Part shown: positions 10,817 through 23,800 of the stretch, in pieces
Numbering within the stretch: the stretch's first letter is position 1
Layout of the letters: every line of letters starts with the position of its first letter
Made by a program: the position numbers and the translations under genes
The notes under the pieces: model-generated
Database searches by the model: none
What the model was told of the DNA's origin: nothing
Seen by the model: only the letters and a program-made list of their open reading frames with translations
Source: Spongilla lacustris
Taxonomy: Eukaryota > Porifera > Demospongiae > Spongillida > Spongillidae
DNA: 64,000 bases
Direction of reading: 5' to 3'
Assembly (NCBI GenBank): GCA_949361645.1
Contig: OX442437.1
Coordinates: 3,769,921 to 3,833,920, forward strand

Positions 10817-13624
10817 ATGCTGACACAGATAGCATACATGTACATTGTGCTATTTTTTATTGTATTACGGACTTTTGTTTCAGTGATTGATGTGGACCTG
10901 GCAAATGTGACCTCCATCAATACCATGCTAGGGTGCTCACTGGATTTGGATTGTTATGGAGTAGGAACAGCAATCCAGTGGATGAAACAATTGAGTCGTT
11001 CTGAGCTCGCTAACAGTACAAATACCATTGTAACAGTAAGTCTATCTCCACATACATTTACAGAGTGAATTGGGGGGAGGGGGGGGGGGGGGGGGCATTA
11101 GTTCCCCCTTGTTATATTGCCACCTTTCCTTGTCGATTTAGTAGTAAATAGAAGAATTCATCATCGGATTTTTAAAAATACAGTTCCGTCAATATTTATG
11201 TGTGCTATTCAATCAAACGCAATCATACAAATCAATCTCATTTACATGTACCAAGCCTTACCTTATTACCTTCACTCAAAGAGTTATACATGTGCTTTGT
11301 TTTTTAATCTCCAGGGAAAAATCCTTTAAGGATGTCATTATCCTTAAATAAGGATCGTCTTTTGCATTGCATACTTTTGCTAACCAAGCAAATTAGATAA
11401 TATAAATGCTATTGGTCAATTGTATACTGATTAGCCTCCATAACAAACTGTAAATGATGTCAATATGATCAATGTACATGTACATATTTTAAAACAGGGA
11501 TGAAGTGGCGTCATCCTTATTTAAGGATTGACACCATCCTTAAATAAGGATCACAACAGTAGAGGTTATTGACCTCAAAAACCATAGTGGTTTTAAAACT
11601 CTTGATTTTCTTTGATAGTCAGTTAACCCAGCTATACTCACAACCTGATTCCTTGAAAAAATAACGTGTGGTTAATAAGTTATGAGCATTTACATCATAG
11701 CACTTCAAAATTAACATCAAGCGTTTAATTATATGTGTAACTGATGTAGATGCTATCTTCTGGTCAAACGCCAGCGTGGATGTATCCCTATAGCCTCACT
11801 GAGACCAGTGCATGACCACGTGCACTACATGTGGTTGCGCTCCATTGAACAGAGTGTGCTTTCTATTCCTATCATTTCATGCATACAGTACCCGGGCATG
11901 TACAATGGTGTGACTCATGAGCCAGCGTATCGCCGTGAATATTGTTCCACAGATGAGTCCATCTGATTCCGACAGTCTACATTCTACTCCTTCAGCTTTC
12001 AGAAACCTGCCCTTCGTTCGATTTGAGTTAATCGGCTCACTACTATATCGCCAACGGCAAATGGCAGCGAGACTGTAATACCGGTTATTGCGCAAGTCAA
12101 ACCTGTTGTAATCGCGGCAGTAAAGCTAATCTGCCTTATCTTGAATCTAGTTAATCACAATTCTAATATAAAGCACCAAGTGTGCATCATTCTCTTAGAA
12201 AGTGGCATCATCCTTATTTAAGGATGGCCATCCTTAAATAAGGATTCCGGGAGATTAAACATTAACTAATAGTATGGGGAACATTAAACTACCCAACACA
12301 TCTGCTTCTGTGCCTCTAATCGTGTAGTTCTATATATGGCTTTATTGTGTTGAATTTGCTTTAATATATGTAAATTAAATGTGCATTTGTAACATATCCA
12401 CCCTCTACCCCCTCCCCCTTATAATTTCTAGATCTGCTGCTGCAATTTGAGATAGCCCTCAGAATTGCCTTCAAAGAATAAATTTGTATAAAAAATTACA
12501 AACTGACCTTCCCCCCTCCCCTTTTTGGGGTTTGTCCTCTTACGAAACCCTACATGTATGAACACTCTGTCAATAATGTGTTTGCATCCATGAAAATGAA
12601 TTGCTTTATTACCTCAATGGAATAAGTGTAATTGCGACATGCTGTTTAGTATCAGACTCACAGCATTTATAGCTTATGGTTGCTTGTCATTTCCTTATTA
12701 TTTCAGTTTTCTTTTCTTTAAAAAAGCATTGCTTTGTTAATTGCTCATGACTAGCACATGTACATTTATATATTCTAATACAACCAATTTGGATTCCCTG
12801 TAGAGCCAATGCTATTGCATTTAGGTTCCAGCTGGTGGTTCACTGTGACTGGGCAGTCAACCGCAGACTTGAAGTTCAGCTGGTTGTCTGTGGAGGCTGC
12901 TTTATGAATTATAGGGGTTCCTAAGGCACCGAACTGTGTGTACTGATGTTTATTTTATTTTTTCTAGAAATACCTCTCAGGTCAATCATTGTATACCAAA
13001 ATCAAGTTCACCTTCCTCACAAGTGCTGATGAAGGTTTCTACTTTTGTTCTATAACCCCGCCAACATCTAAAACGTCTCTGTCTGTTAGCACATTTCAAG
13101 TGCAGGTAACTCCAAGTAAGTGTATATGTTCACTGGATGGAGTATAATTATAGTAACATAAACCCATTTACCTGTACACGCACATGTACCATCAAGATGC
13201 TTCAGTACTGTGCATGGATTGCAATAGGTGCTACCATGTATTAATGTATTACAGTACTATTGAAACTCATGCGCAGAATATAACTATATTTAAATCGCCA
13301 AGTTTGTATTTTGGTCATCCACAGATCCCATTCAGATTACGCTGCCTGCAAGGATTGACATCTCACAGTACACCGTGGGAGAATTCCTTACAATTGATTG
13401 CCTCATTACCACTTGTGCTAAAAAGGTCACGTTGATTATGTCTCCCAGCATTGCCAAGCAAAGCATCATCATCTACTCCAATGCCCTCCAAAAAAGTGTA
13501 CGAAGCTTCGTGGTGAGGATCGGTCCTACCATAGCTGGCAACTACACATTCACTGCTGGGGGTATATATTTTGATGGATCTACATATTCAATGTATTCAG
13601 TAGCACAGTCATTGAGTATTACAG
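10817..13624 (+). CDS. Immunoglobulin-domain protein, N-terminal three exons
   Basis: Exon 1, 10817-11035, begins with an ATG and a strongly hydrophobic leader (MLTQIAYMYIVLFFIVLRTF), a likely signal peptide; an alternative is that coding begins at an acceptor at 10884. Exon 2 is 12968-13115 and exon 3 is 13325-13624. The borders are GT-AG and the phases join (0, then 1, then 1 out). Exons 1 and 2 form one Ig domain: a core Cys in LGCSLD, Trp in IQWMK, and the DEGFYFC motif. Exon 3 has a second Ig-like fold with LTIDC and GNYTFTA, but the second Cys is missing. The protein is probably cell-surface or secreted and could serve in adhesion or recognition. The 3' end is not resolved; a possible phase-1 exon with a hydrophobic helix starts at 14690 (AVIFLVLISVYVADTM). 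Confidence 0.65.
11330..12246. repeat. Repeated palindrome ATCCTTATTTAAGGAT in intron 2
   Basis: The palindrome or its halves occur near 11338-11353, 11511-11528, 11537-11551, 12207-12224 and 12229-12245, usually in pairs separated by about 8-10 bases. It looks like ends of small inverted-repeat elements. Confidence 0.6.
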
Positions 13625-14830
13625 GTAAAGCACGCATGTTACCTAACTCTCTATACTGACATGTTTTTTTTTACGTGCAGGAACTCCTAGAAATAATTCA
13701 CCTATTGGATAGCAATCGTCTTAGCCATGAGAAATGTGACCAATACTGCCTCCAACAATTGAGCCTGTTATCGTGTTATACATGATATTTTTTCTCCTCG
13801 TTTTTCATAATCAGATTGTAATCACTTCACTAATCAACACACAGAACACAGAGCCTAGAAAAAGTAAATGCTGTGATGAAGCCGACAGAACTTGGCAACA
13901 TTGGCTATAAGGTTCTGATCATCTTCATAGCGCAAAAAAAAAAATTTTAGGTTTGCATCAAATCTATATGACAATCCTAACCAATTCACCACACTTGCTG
14001 TCATTGGCCAGTCTCACAAGCCTGGGCAGAAACTGTGTTCACCACTTGCAACAAAGTGATATGGTCGTTTAAATGTAGTTCAGTCATGTCGCGATACATG
14101 TATAATACCTTTTTAAAATACCCCGACAGCAGGTATTGTTTACAGTGTACATGTATATCGATATCGTGCTATAGCCCATATGAGTAAAATAGCGATGTTT
14201 TACTACTGACACAGGTAATTATAACTATTCAAATCAGTTTTGAGATTGTAGTCAAGGTACAGAGTAGCATAGCTATATAACGTGCATGAAGGGTTATATA
14301 TAATCAGTAACATATTTTATTTGCCAGTGGCAATAAAATTAAAAGCGTGTAAGTTGATAGAGAATATCTCCTCTTATTGTCACTGACCTGAACTCATGGA
14401 AAGATAAACAAACATGAGAAGCATTTTCAAAAGGTGAAAGGCACATGCGCATGGTGAAAATCTGGAAATCCATTTCCAGTTGTGCCAAAGCTTGCATTAT
14501 GCTCGCACTGTGTTATTTACCCATACCTGCTATATTACTGCATGCTCCTTCAGATAAGGTACACATGTAGGGGCCTGTTCTTTGTTGGCGTGGTGGCCAG
14601 TGGGGGCCTGGGGTCTCCCCCCTCCGCCCCTCTTGCGGGCCAAATTTCAATAAAATCCTCACAGGCATCTACATTTTTACTGGGGTCAGCAGTGATATTT
14701 CTTGTATTGATAAGTGTGTACGTAGCTGATACAATGTTCCACCTTCTGTCAAAGATGTACTGCTGTACAATCTTAGCCTATACCCTGCGAGGGGGAATGG
14801 AGGGAGTATATGCAGCTAACATAATGAATT
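13625..14830. other. Mostly non-coding; possible transmembrane exon
   Basis: Contains a possible exon from 14690 (acceptor ...GGGGTCAG) whose phase fits exon 3 of the Ig gene and which codes for a ~20-residue hydrophobic helix. No donor was clear. The rest shows nothing I recognise. Confidence 0.3.
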
Positions 14831-17267
14831 TATATATATATATTACCATGAGCAGGCATCTTAGCATGCCAGACTTCTACAACTGCATGGTTGTATGGTC
14901 CCTTGAGGTGTGATTTCTTTCGAATCTCATGACATCCATGAACCCTGGAGACCGTAACTTGGTCACCACCAAATAGAAGATAATGCAAGTTTGTAGTTGC
15001 TACTTGTTCAGAAGAGATAGCTGTCTCATCATCACAGTCGCCTTGAACAATCCCACATGGGACATACTTGTGAAGTGATTGCATGATTTCAAGCATGTCA
15101 TGATAGTTCATTTCACTTTTTTAGAATAACACCTAAAGGAACCTGAGTAATACATAGGCTCAAAACCAAAGATCAGCATATTACTACTTCAGATTTGATG
15201 ACACTTTGAAATAAAATTCATGCTTTATGAGCTTATCAAATCCATCCCCTAACTTAGAAATATGACATAAGCACTCTAGCAATTAAATGGCAGAAATTTG
15301 AAATTAGTGCACCATGGTCATCGTTGGATGGAAGCAGTGTATCTAACTGGATGAGATCAGTGTCAGGATGAGGTGGACAATCATTGTATGCACTCAAATC
15401 AATGCGATCTCTGACAGCATCTGAATAAAAATAATGTAGTGACTTTGTCTGGCTGTCAACTCGAATCTCTGTAGGAGTTACATTCTTATCGATGTTGTCA
15501 CCCATAAGTTTGAATGTTTTTAGACAAGAGTTTGTACATCATGATGGGACTATAGGTGATGTTGGTGCTGCATGACAATATTGTTGCAGGTGGGGATATC
15601 AGTGGAGATTTACGAGGCGGTGAAGTTATACTGGTGGTATTCTCTGAATCATCAGTGACTGGAGAGACAGGTGATGTAGATGGAGATGTAAGTGATGAAA
15701 ATACAGGTAATGGTACAAATGTAGGTGGAGATTTAGGTGGTGAAGGTATACTTGTGGTACATTCTCTGAATCACCAGTGAATGGAGAGACAGGTGGTGTA
15801 GATGGAGATGTAAGAGATGAAAATACAGGTAGTGGTTATAAAGGTAATGTTACAGATGTAGGTGGAGATTAAGGTGGTGAAGGTATACATGTTGTGGTAT
15901 TTTTTTGTAGAGGGACAGTTGATGGAGGTAAAGGTAGTGGTGCCATATCAATTGAAGAAGCTTCACGAAATGAGAAAAGCTGTAGAACCTATACATGTAG
16001 TTATAGGAACAAAATATATTAGCATCTGAATCAGATCCGCTACCCAAATGTCATGAACATGTATATTTACACACAACAGCTGAATGAGAGTGTCATAACA
16101 CCTCCTGAATTATGTCATTTACACCCATTCAGCCAAGTGAAACCCATGAATAGTAAGTTCAGTGCATAGTTTGCACCTTGTCACAAACTGCTTACCTTGT
16201 GAAGCACCATTTCAATGTCTTCCTTCCACAAGACCACATCAGAGTCATGGTTGCTTCCAAGTTTATTTACACACCGTATAGTTGATTTGTGAGTTAGACA
16301 AATATTAACTTTTTGCAGGCGGCTAAAAACCTACACAAGAAATAAATAACGAGGCCCTCTTTTTGGAGCACAGATGAATTGCTTACCTGCTTTTGTGCAT
16401 GGCCACAGTAGAGAATCACAGAGATGATACGCTGTACAAGATTCATATTTTGGTTTTGATTTCTTAGAAGGATGGCAAAAATCAATCCAACAATGCTATC
16501 TGTATACTCCGCAGAAGATTCAGAGGTAGATACAGAAGTGCACCCTTGCTGCAGAGCTAATGAGATCGGTGTTTTAGCTTTCATCTAATTAATTATCATT
16601 CTCCACGAGAAAGACTGCAGTGTATTGAGGTATCTCTCAAAACAGACATAATTTAGTGAGCACATAAGTTTCATCTTTTTCATAAGCCTTCCTATCTCTG
16701 GTAAAATGTGTTTGCAGACTTCTTTGTTCTTGAAGCATGTTGTGCAATGGATGCAGTATTGTTTCTCCCAAGGCTTCTTCCAAGTGGCATTAGTACTAGT
16801 GACTCTTGTACAGTAAATGATTTTGTTCTGTCAGTGTAGTGTACTTGTATGACAACCTGCACAAAAATATTAACAATGATATAATCCGGCATGTGCATGT
16901 TTATTAAACATACACTGACAGAAGACAAAGACGTTCTTTTTCTACGAGCAGTAGTATGTAGAGGACTCAAACCAAATTCCCTACCACTCTTTACGACGCG
17001 TGAAGCCAAGTTGTCATTCCTCTCCTGTAGACCATCTTCAATTTTTTTAAGCATGTAGAAGTATTCCATGCAGAGGTACTTTGCCTCGTGTCCACTACTG
17101 GTATCGGAAAGCGCTGAGTTTGTGCTGTCGTTATATAAAATAAAAACTGAAGAATTAAATACTTTCCTCAGAATTGGAAGCGTGTACATATGGGAAGCAC
17201 TGTGTAGTAGCTCCCTGGAGCGAACCAGTTTGTATTTGACACATAGTGATTCACCCAACCCAACCAT
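14830..17267 (-). pseudogene. DUF6589-like transposon-derived gene, decayed
   Basis: Several minus-strand blocks run in the right order for one gene. 17267-16920 codes for an N-terminal region (MVGLGESLCVKYKLVRSREL...GREFGLSPLHTTA). 16584-16390 contains VQRIISVILYCGHAQKQV. 15505-15290 contains YNDCPPHPDTDLIQLDTLLP and DHGALISNFCHLIARVL. 15111-14850 contains EIMQSLHKYVPCG, LLFGGDQVTVSRVHG and a WHAKM ending. GGDQ-(L/V)-T and WHAK are hallmarks of DUF6589 proteins, a multicopy family of unknown biochemical role, probably mobile, in fungi and invertebrates. The Ser/Thr/Pro-rich linker at 15560-16000 has stops in every frame, so I read this as a decaying copy. Splice sites were not all fixed. Confidence 0.45.
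15560..15900. repeat. Imperfect internal repeat in the linker of the DUF6589-like gene
   Basis: Two copies of ~115 bp, at 15640-15756 and 15757-15870, each with GGAGAGACAGGTG and GATGGAGATGTAAG. On the minus strand they would code for a Ser/Thr/Pro-rich linker, now broken by stops. Confidence 0.6.
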
Positions 17268-17563
17268 CAGATATTCATTGCACCAATTTCATTGCGTCAC
17301 ATGACATTGGGACAAATAGTCGTAGCGGTATTGTCATTCCTTTGTGCTGTCGTTATATAAAATAAAAAAAGAATTGAATACTTTACTCAGAATTGGAAGC
17401 GTGTACATATGGGAAGCACTGTGTAGTAGCTTCCTGGAGCGAACCAGTTTGTATTTGACACATAGCGATTCACCCAACCCAGCCATCAGATATTAATTGC
17501 ACCAATTTCATTGCGTCACATGACATCGAGCCGGGGACAAATATTGCGACGGTAATGTCATTC
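17119..17563. repeat. 222-bp direct tandem duplication
   Basis: 17119-17340 and 17341-17563 are the same sequence with about 10% mismatch; both begin TTTGTGCTGTCGTTATAT. It duplicates the first exon of the minus-strand DUF6589-like gene together with its upstream sequence, just ahead of the plus-strand RING gene. Confidence 0.9.
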
Positions 17564-17829
17564 ATCCGCAGCTGCGTGCATTGGGTCTGGGCACGACACT
17601 AGATCTTGCCCATGCTATCAAATTCAAGTGATGGAAGTATCATATCATATTTCACACCAGCCTGCTGGTAGTAGCCCTTCCGTTCGTTCTTCTTGTGTTT
17701 GCTGAGCTGGAAATCCTTATGACTTGAACTTTAGTTATGTGCCAGGTCAGGTGACCGTTAATGCGGTATTGTGTTGTACGGATAAAAAAAATTAATTTTC
17801 TATAGGCGTGGCCTCAGTCTATACGCGCA

Positions 17830-20800
17830 ATGACTTCTCCGGATCTAGCGTGTGATGTCGATGAAGACCTGGTCTGTCCGGTATGTCAAGAAGAGTTCAC
17901 AGAACCAAAATATCTTCCTTGTCACCACTACTACTGCAAAGACTGCATCCAGGCACTGGTGACCAGAGCGGGCCCCAACACGCCCATTTCGTGTCCAGAA
18001 TGTCGCGCAACAACTACTATTCCGAACAACGACGTAAATAAGCTGCCCCCCGCCTTTCAAATTAACAAATGGATAGACAAGAGGAAAATGGAAAAACAGA
18101 GAACTGCCAGCCTAGTAAGCCTACCTTCTGCGGCCCCAGCTGTAGTCTGCGCGCTCCACAGTGGCATATTAGACCATTTCTGCACTCAGTGCAACGTGCC
18201 TATCTGTCTCGAATGTACTTCGAGTGTTCACAAGAACCACGCCTACCACAATATCAGCACATTAGCTGTCAATTACGCGTCTCTCGTTGCAGAGCAAAAG
18301 AAGTTACGCGAAGGTAGGTACGAGAATACATTTTGTAGCATGCAACTGACTAGTACTGCAGCAAACATAGTTTGGGCACATGAGTTCTGTGTTGTGAACG
18401 GTTTCCAATTCAAATAAATATATTGTGTAAAATTACATGTATAGCAAATATCCTGGCCGGCTAACATATTCCACCTCCACAGGTTCTGTTGAACCAGAGC
18501 CATGTGTGGATGTGAATGTGAAATTGCGCATATTACGGCATATTTCAATTGGCACCAATGCACAGGTTAAAGGAGATATATTTATGTTCAAAGGTGACAG
18601 CGATGTGGGTGTGGTGAAGATCCTAGAGCCCATGTCCCCCATGTTCAACTACTTTGAATATGAGATAATTGACAAAGGAAAGAGCTGTGCAATTGGAATA
18701 GGAGTTGGTGAACTGAATTATCCACTTGACCAGATGCCAGGATGGAATGCTAATGGGATTGGCTATCATGCTGATGATGGATGTCTGTTCAACCAAAGTG
18801 GCTCTGGAATAAGTTTAGGGCCAATCTGCACGGTTGGAGACCGGATGGGGTGTGGAGTAGACTTTGATACAGATGTTGGCTGTGCATATGTGAGCATTTT
18901 CTTCACAAAGAATGGACAGCAGGTCAGCAAACCCATCAAGATGAAGAGGCCCATCTATGGGCTGTACCCTTTGGTGGGAATGCATAGTTGTGGAGAGAAG
19001 GTTCGTTACCTTGGTCACTGCAGGAGGCTCCCAGATTCTGTCCTACCTAGCAAGGGTGTGGACATATCTCCTTGGCAACGTTCAAATGGTGTGAAATTTC
19101 TTGATGATGGTCTCACAGTGGAGTACTGTGGAGTTGGATTGCAGTCAGCAGGTCAAGATTGGGGAATGGCCCAGTCATTTAACTATTGTATGGAGAATGG
19201 AAATCACCATTTTGAGATGATGATACTAAAATGTGGCAAAGGAGGAATGCTGGCTATAGGACTGGCAGCCTCCACATACCCCTTGCACCTCCTCCCTGGT
19301 TCAAGCAAAGGGTCCATTGCATACCATACTAACAATGGTCGTCTGTTCAGAGAAGGAATGCAGGGAGTGCCCTTTGGACCCACCTGCACAGAGGGTGACA
19401 CAGTTGGGTGTGGCATCCAATGTGATGAGATTGTGCCTATGCGAACACAAGAGCGTGTGTGTACTGTGTTTTTCACAATAAATTATCAAGTGGTTGGCTT
19501 TTTACAGTGCTCCATTCCTGATGGAGGGTTTTACCCTATTGTTGCACTATTAAGCCTTGACGCAAAGTTGAAAGTAACCTTCCAGTCATTGACTAAGTAA
19601 GATACTCCCACTGTATGTGTACTAGCATGATTATTAAAGTAGTGAATTATATCCACATGCAGTGATATTGAAAGAACACTGAATAAGCTTATTGCTATGA
19701 AACTAACATCTCGTGCTATATATAGAGAGGGTGAGTGAGTATTTTTATCCTTCATCTTTGTATCCAACACTTCATGTACATGTACATAACGTTTTACTTG
19801 TTTTATCATTTCTCATGTTACTTTTTACTTCTGCTTAGTACTTCGTGACAAGGAATCAATAATTTTACTTTATTGTTGTGTAGACATTTAGCCGTAAACG
19901 AATGATGGGGAATGTAGTTGCAGTTGCCTTACATGTAATTGACCGCTATTATTTTGTGTATGCATACGAAAACATTTGGAACTTAACAACTCTATAGCAA
20001 CACTACATATGTTTCATTTATAGTATTACTATTAATAGGCATTTTGTTACAGGTCAAGTAATTGTTATCATTGTGGAGATCTGTTGCATTAATATGCGTT
20101 GCATATTCATGATACCTGTACTGATGTGTTTGTTGCTGACGTTGCGTAAATTTGTATTATATTAAAACGTACTATCTCACATGAGTTTTGTACATCTCTA
20201 TCATTTTATTTACATGTACATGATATGTGATAAGGAATAACTGCAGAAGTTGGACCTTCCTGTATTTGGGGACTGACATGCGAAGTAGTATTTCGGGGGG
20301 GGGGGGGGGGGGGGGGGTCTAGGTATATTTGTATCAGAAACCTCAGATAATATATAAGTAAATGATGTTTTCAATACACTTTGGCTGTGTACAGTAAAAA
20401 GCTACAAGACATAAAAAAAAATGTATTGGGGATGTAGGATTTCTAGACAACAATTGAGTAAAAAGTATGGAAACAAGGGACTCAGATTATGGAAATTGTG
20501 CATTCATAAATATCAATATACCTACATTTAGCAATTCCAGGTAGGTAGATGTGCTAATATTGTAGGTCAGTAATATTTATAAATTGATGATTATAATTTC
20601 CATAATCCCTTGTTTCCATACTTTGTTATTGATCAATTGCGGTCTAGAAATCCTACATCATTAATTTTATTTTAATTCAATTTTTGTATGTTTGTTCAGT
20701 TGCTCTTTTTTCAAGCCACTGGGCCTTCTCATAAGACTCCTTACTTTCAGGATCGTTTGCATAGCGTTCCTTATTATGCTTCTTTCTTTCTTGCAACTCA

Positions 20801-23800
20801 TCTATACAGCTTTCATTTAACTGCATGAGCAATCTTTTCAGCATGGTTCTTGTCTCTCAGAGCTCTAGCTTGAAAAGGCATTTTGAGAACAAAGAAATCC
20901 TCATATCAAATCTCGGATAGAATTCAAGTGCATGGTACTTGTGTTGTAAAAAATACATTCAGAAGGTGTTTAACCACAGACCCCCCCTTTTATGTCCACA
21001 ATGATGCTTCTTGTGATTTGCCACCGCAAATTTATTAAAATCATGCAAGCTTTTTACCTAAACACTGAAATTTGTATTGAACACAACTATAGTTCAGAAT
21101 GTCATAATACTAAACAAAAAACAGAAAGTTCCTAGTTAACATGTCTTGTCCAGTGCCTTTCCGTTACCACTAACCTTAGGCTTAATTTGTGACAAAGATA
21201 TAGCACAATATAGATCTTAAAAATTTACTAATAGTTGATGGAACCGGAAGAAACTTCTTCTGGGTTCGAGTGTGAGAACAGGTGTGGATTATCTCTAATG
21301 TTGTATCTTCTAAGCATCGGCATTTTCACTATATTGTAGGTAATCGCCTGCTCTATCCAAATACCCTTACGAAAATTTAATAGTGGCCATGGTCGGTCTG
21401 CAATAATGGAATCGGGTGTTTGCTAATTCATGACAAATCCTACACATAGCACCTACTAACATACACCCTGATAAGGTTTTGAAGTGTGTGAAATTAGTCA
21501 CCCAGGCATTACCTCATTAGGCCACTTCAGCGCTAAGGTATCAAGCAACCTTTGCACTGACTCATTTACAAATGGAAAATGTTAATTGCAGACTGTACAC
21601 AAAGCCAACTAATGCAGGTTCACATTTACTATACAGAACAGTAAGATGTTTTCACATTTTGCACATGCCCCAATTAAAATCACAGATGCCTAATTTTAAA
21701 TGTATTATATCTTACTAACATAAAGCATAAGCTTTTTGCGCTTTATGGCAGATACTTTCGCATCCTTCCTCACAACGGAATCTTATTTTTACAAAAACTA
21801 TTCCTCTCCAGGTCTAGAGGTCGGTTATCATTTACCACACCTATCATTATGGGTCCAAATTCATTGTACAGTCAGAGCAGTCATTTGTATTTATCCTTAG
21901 ATTTTGTTACATCATCAGCATAATTGGAAGAATGATACAGCTTCCATGTTCCGCCACACCACTTTACACGGGGTTTTACCAGGGAATTACAAATATCAAT
22001 CATCAGCATACATGTGTAACTCAAAAATGGAACATTGAAAATCGTTCCTTTGGTATTTGCTATATCTTCTAACCATCAGATATATGTGCATCCGAAAAAT
22101 GAGCCCTGTACGGAACTAGCACTATTAACACTGTATCTAGACATGTAATGACAGTAACCACTATATTGATATTGCCCAATAACTATATCCTGTGCAAATA
22201 TGTGCATGTATGTCCTCTCAAAGGCATTGCAATCATCTTCCATGGCCAGGGATGTCTTCACGGCATACAAGCATATAAAATGCAATTAATGTCCTAGAGT
22301 GGAACTTCGTACAAGGAATTCTGGTGTGGTTTGAAAAATATCTCGGCCATTTTAAGTGGTGCAATGATGACAAACACATTTTTAAGTAGCGGGAGACCCA
22401 AACTAAATCACTAGGGTGTTTTTGGTCCGTTTAAACCTTCAGTTGTTTTAATTCCACATGACCCAGCTTTTCTCGATCACGCTTACGCGTTCACTGCACT
22501 TTCTAGGATATAGTAATGGGTCTCGCTGTGTGGTTCGATCAAACTTCAGTGATTCCTATACCTATAAATACTTTAAATACTTACCGTTTGTTCAAAATAA
22601 TTCAAAAACGACAATAGCCTAGAGAGCTTCCATTGGGTTTATTGTACAGTTATTAAAAATTAACTCCTTTTATTGTTGTTAACGGGCCACATTCCATCGT
22701 GCGCGCACTGCGTTTTGGCTCAACCCTACTCTATGGCAAGCCTTGGTGGAATAACCTAAACCAGTGCATGAGAGAGAGTGGGAAAAGCTCTTATCAGGAC
22801 AGATTCCTTGCACATCCAATAAAAGTGTGGATGAGACGATCCGTTTCCGTAGTGACAGGGGAAAGTGGTACTTCCATCTGACCTACAACCCAGTAGGACA
22901 TTCAAAAAGCAAAAGAGTGACAGTAGAGGACCCGGATGAGAGCTACGTCCTAGGTACTAGGCAAAGGTTATTGGCAAGCCCATTGTTCAAACAACAGGGA
23001 TCTGCACAAGATCTACCATCAGCAGCCCCTCCCCCCCCCCCCCCCCCCCCCCCAACTACACAACCAGATCATACTCCAACAACATCAGTGACATCAATAC
23101 TATGCCGGGCTGTAAAAGTAAACCTCACCTACCGAGCCTCTGATATAATGCTGTGTTGTAGTTTCAATTATAAACTTGAAAAAATACAAAATAAAAAATC
23201 AAATAATTTTTTTTTCAAATAAAGTATCTTATTATCCTCTTTATGTCACTACAAAGCTATGCATGTAAATAATAATATATAAAAAGCATAGGTTGCATAG
23301 AAACACGGTGCCATTACTGGGTCATTTATACGTGGTTCCACTCTAGCTTTGTTTATATTGCACATACTTGACTACATGCAGTTAGTTAACCTTGGCCCTG
23401 TCATGAGTATGCTGATGAGTAGATACTGCTGGCATGTTCTAATTTCACAGATCCTATTGAATCACAGCAATCCATGGATGTGAATGTGAAACTGCGCATT
23501 TTGCAACTACTTTCTATCGGCATCAATGCAGTGGTTAAGGGGGACATATTTATGTTCAAAGGTGGCAGCAATGTTGGTGTGGTGAAGATCTTAGAGCCTA
23601 TGTCCCCTATGTTCAACTACTTTGAATATGAGATCATTGACAAAGGGGAGAGCTGTGCAATTGGAATAGGAGTTGGCGAACTGAATTATCCACTTGACCG
23701 GATGCCAGGATGGAATGCTAATGGAATTGGCTATCATGCTGATGATGGATGTCTCTTTAACCAAAGTGGCTCTGGAATTCGTCTAGGACCAACTTCAACT

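Noticed and set aside
14482..14913. 143-codon plus ORF as a separate gene
   Set aside because: Only the hydrophobic segment from ~14690 looks meaningful, and it fits better as a possible exon of the Ig gene; the end overlaps the antisense DUF6589-like exon.
22764..23222. 152-codon ORF as a host exon
   Set aside because: Ends in a poly-C-coded proline run, has no family match that I recognise and no splice sites; listed only as intron content.
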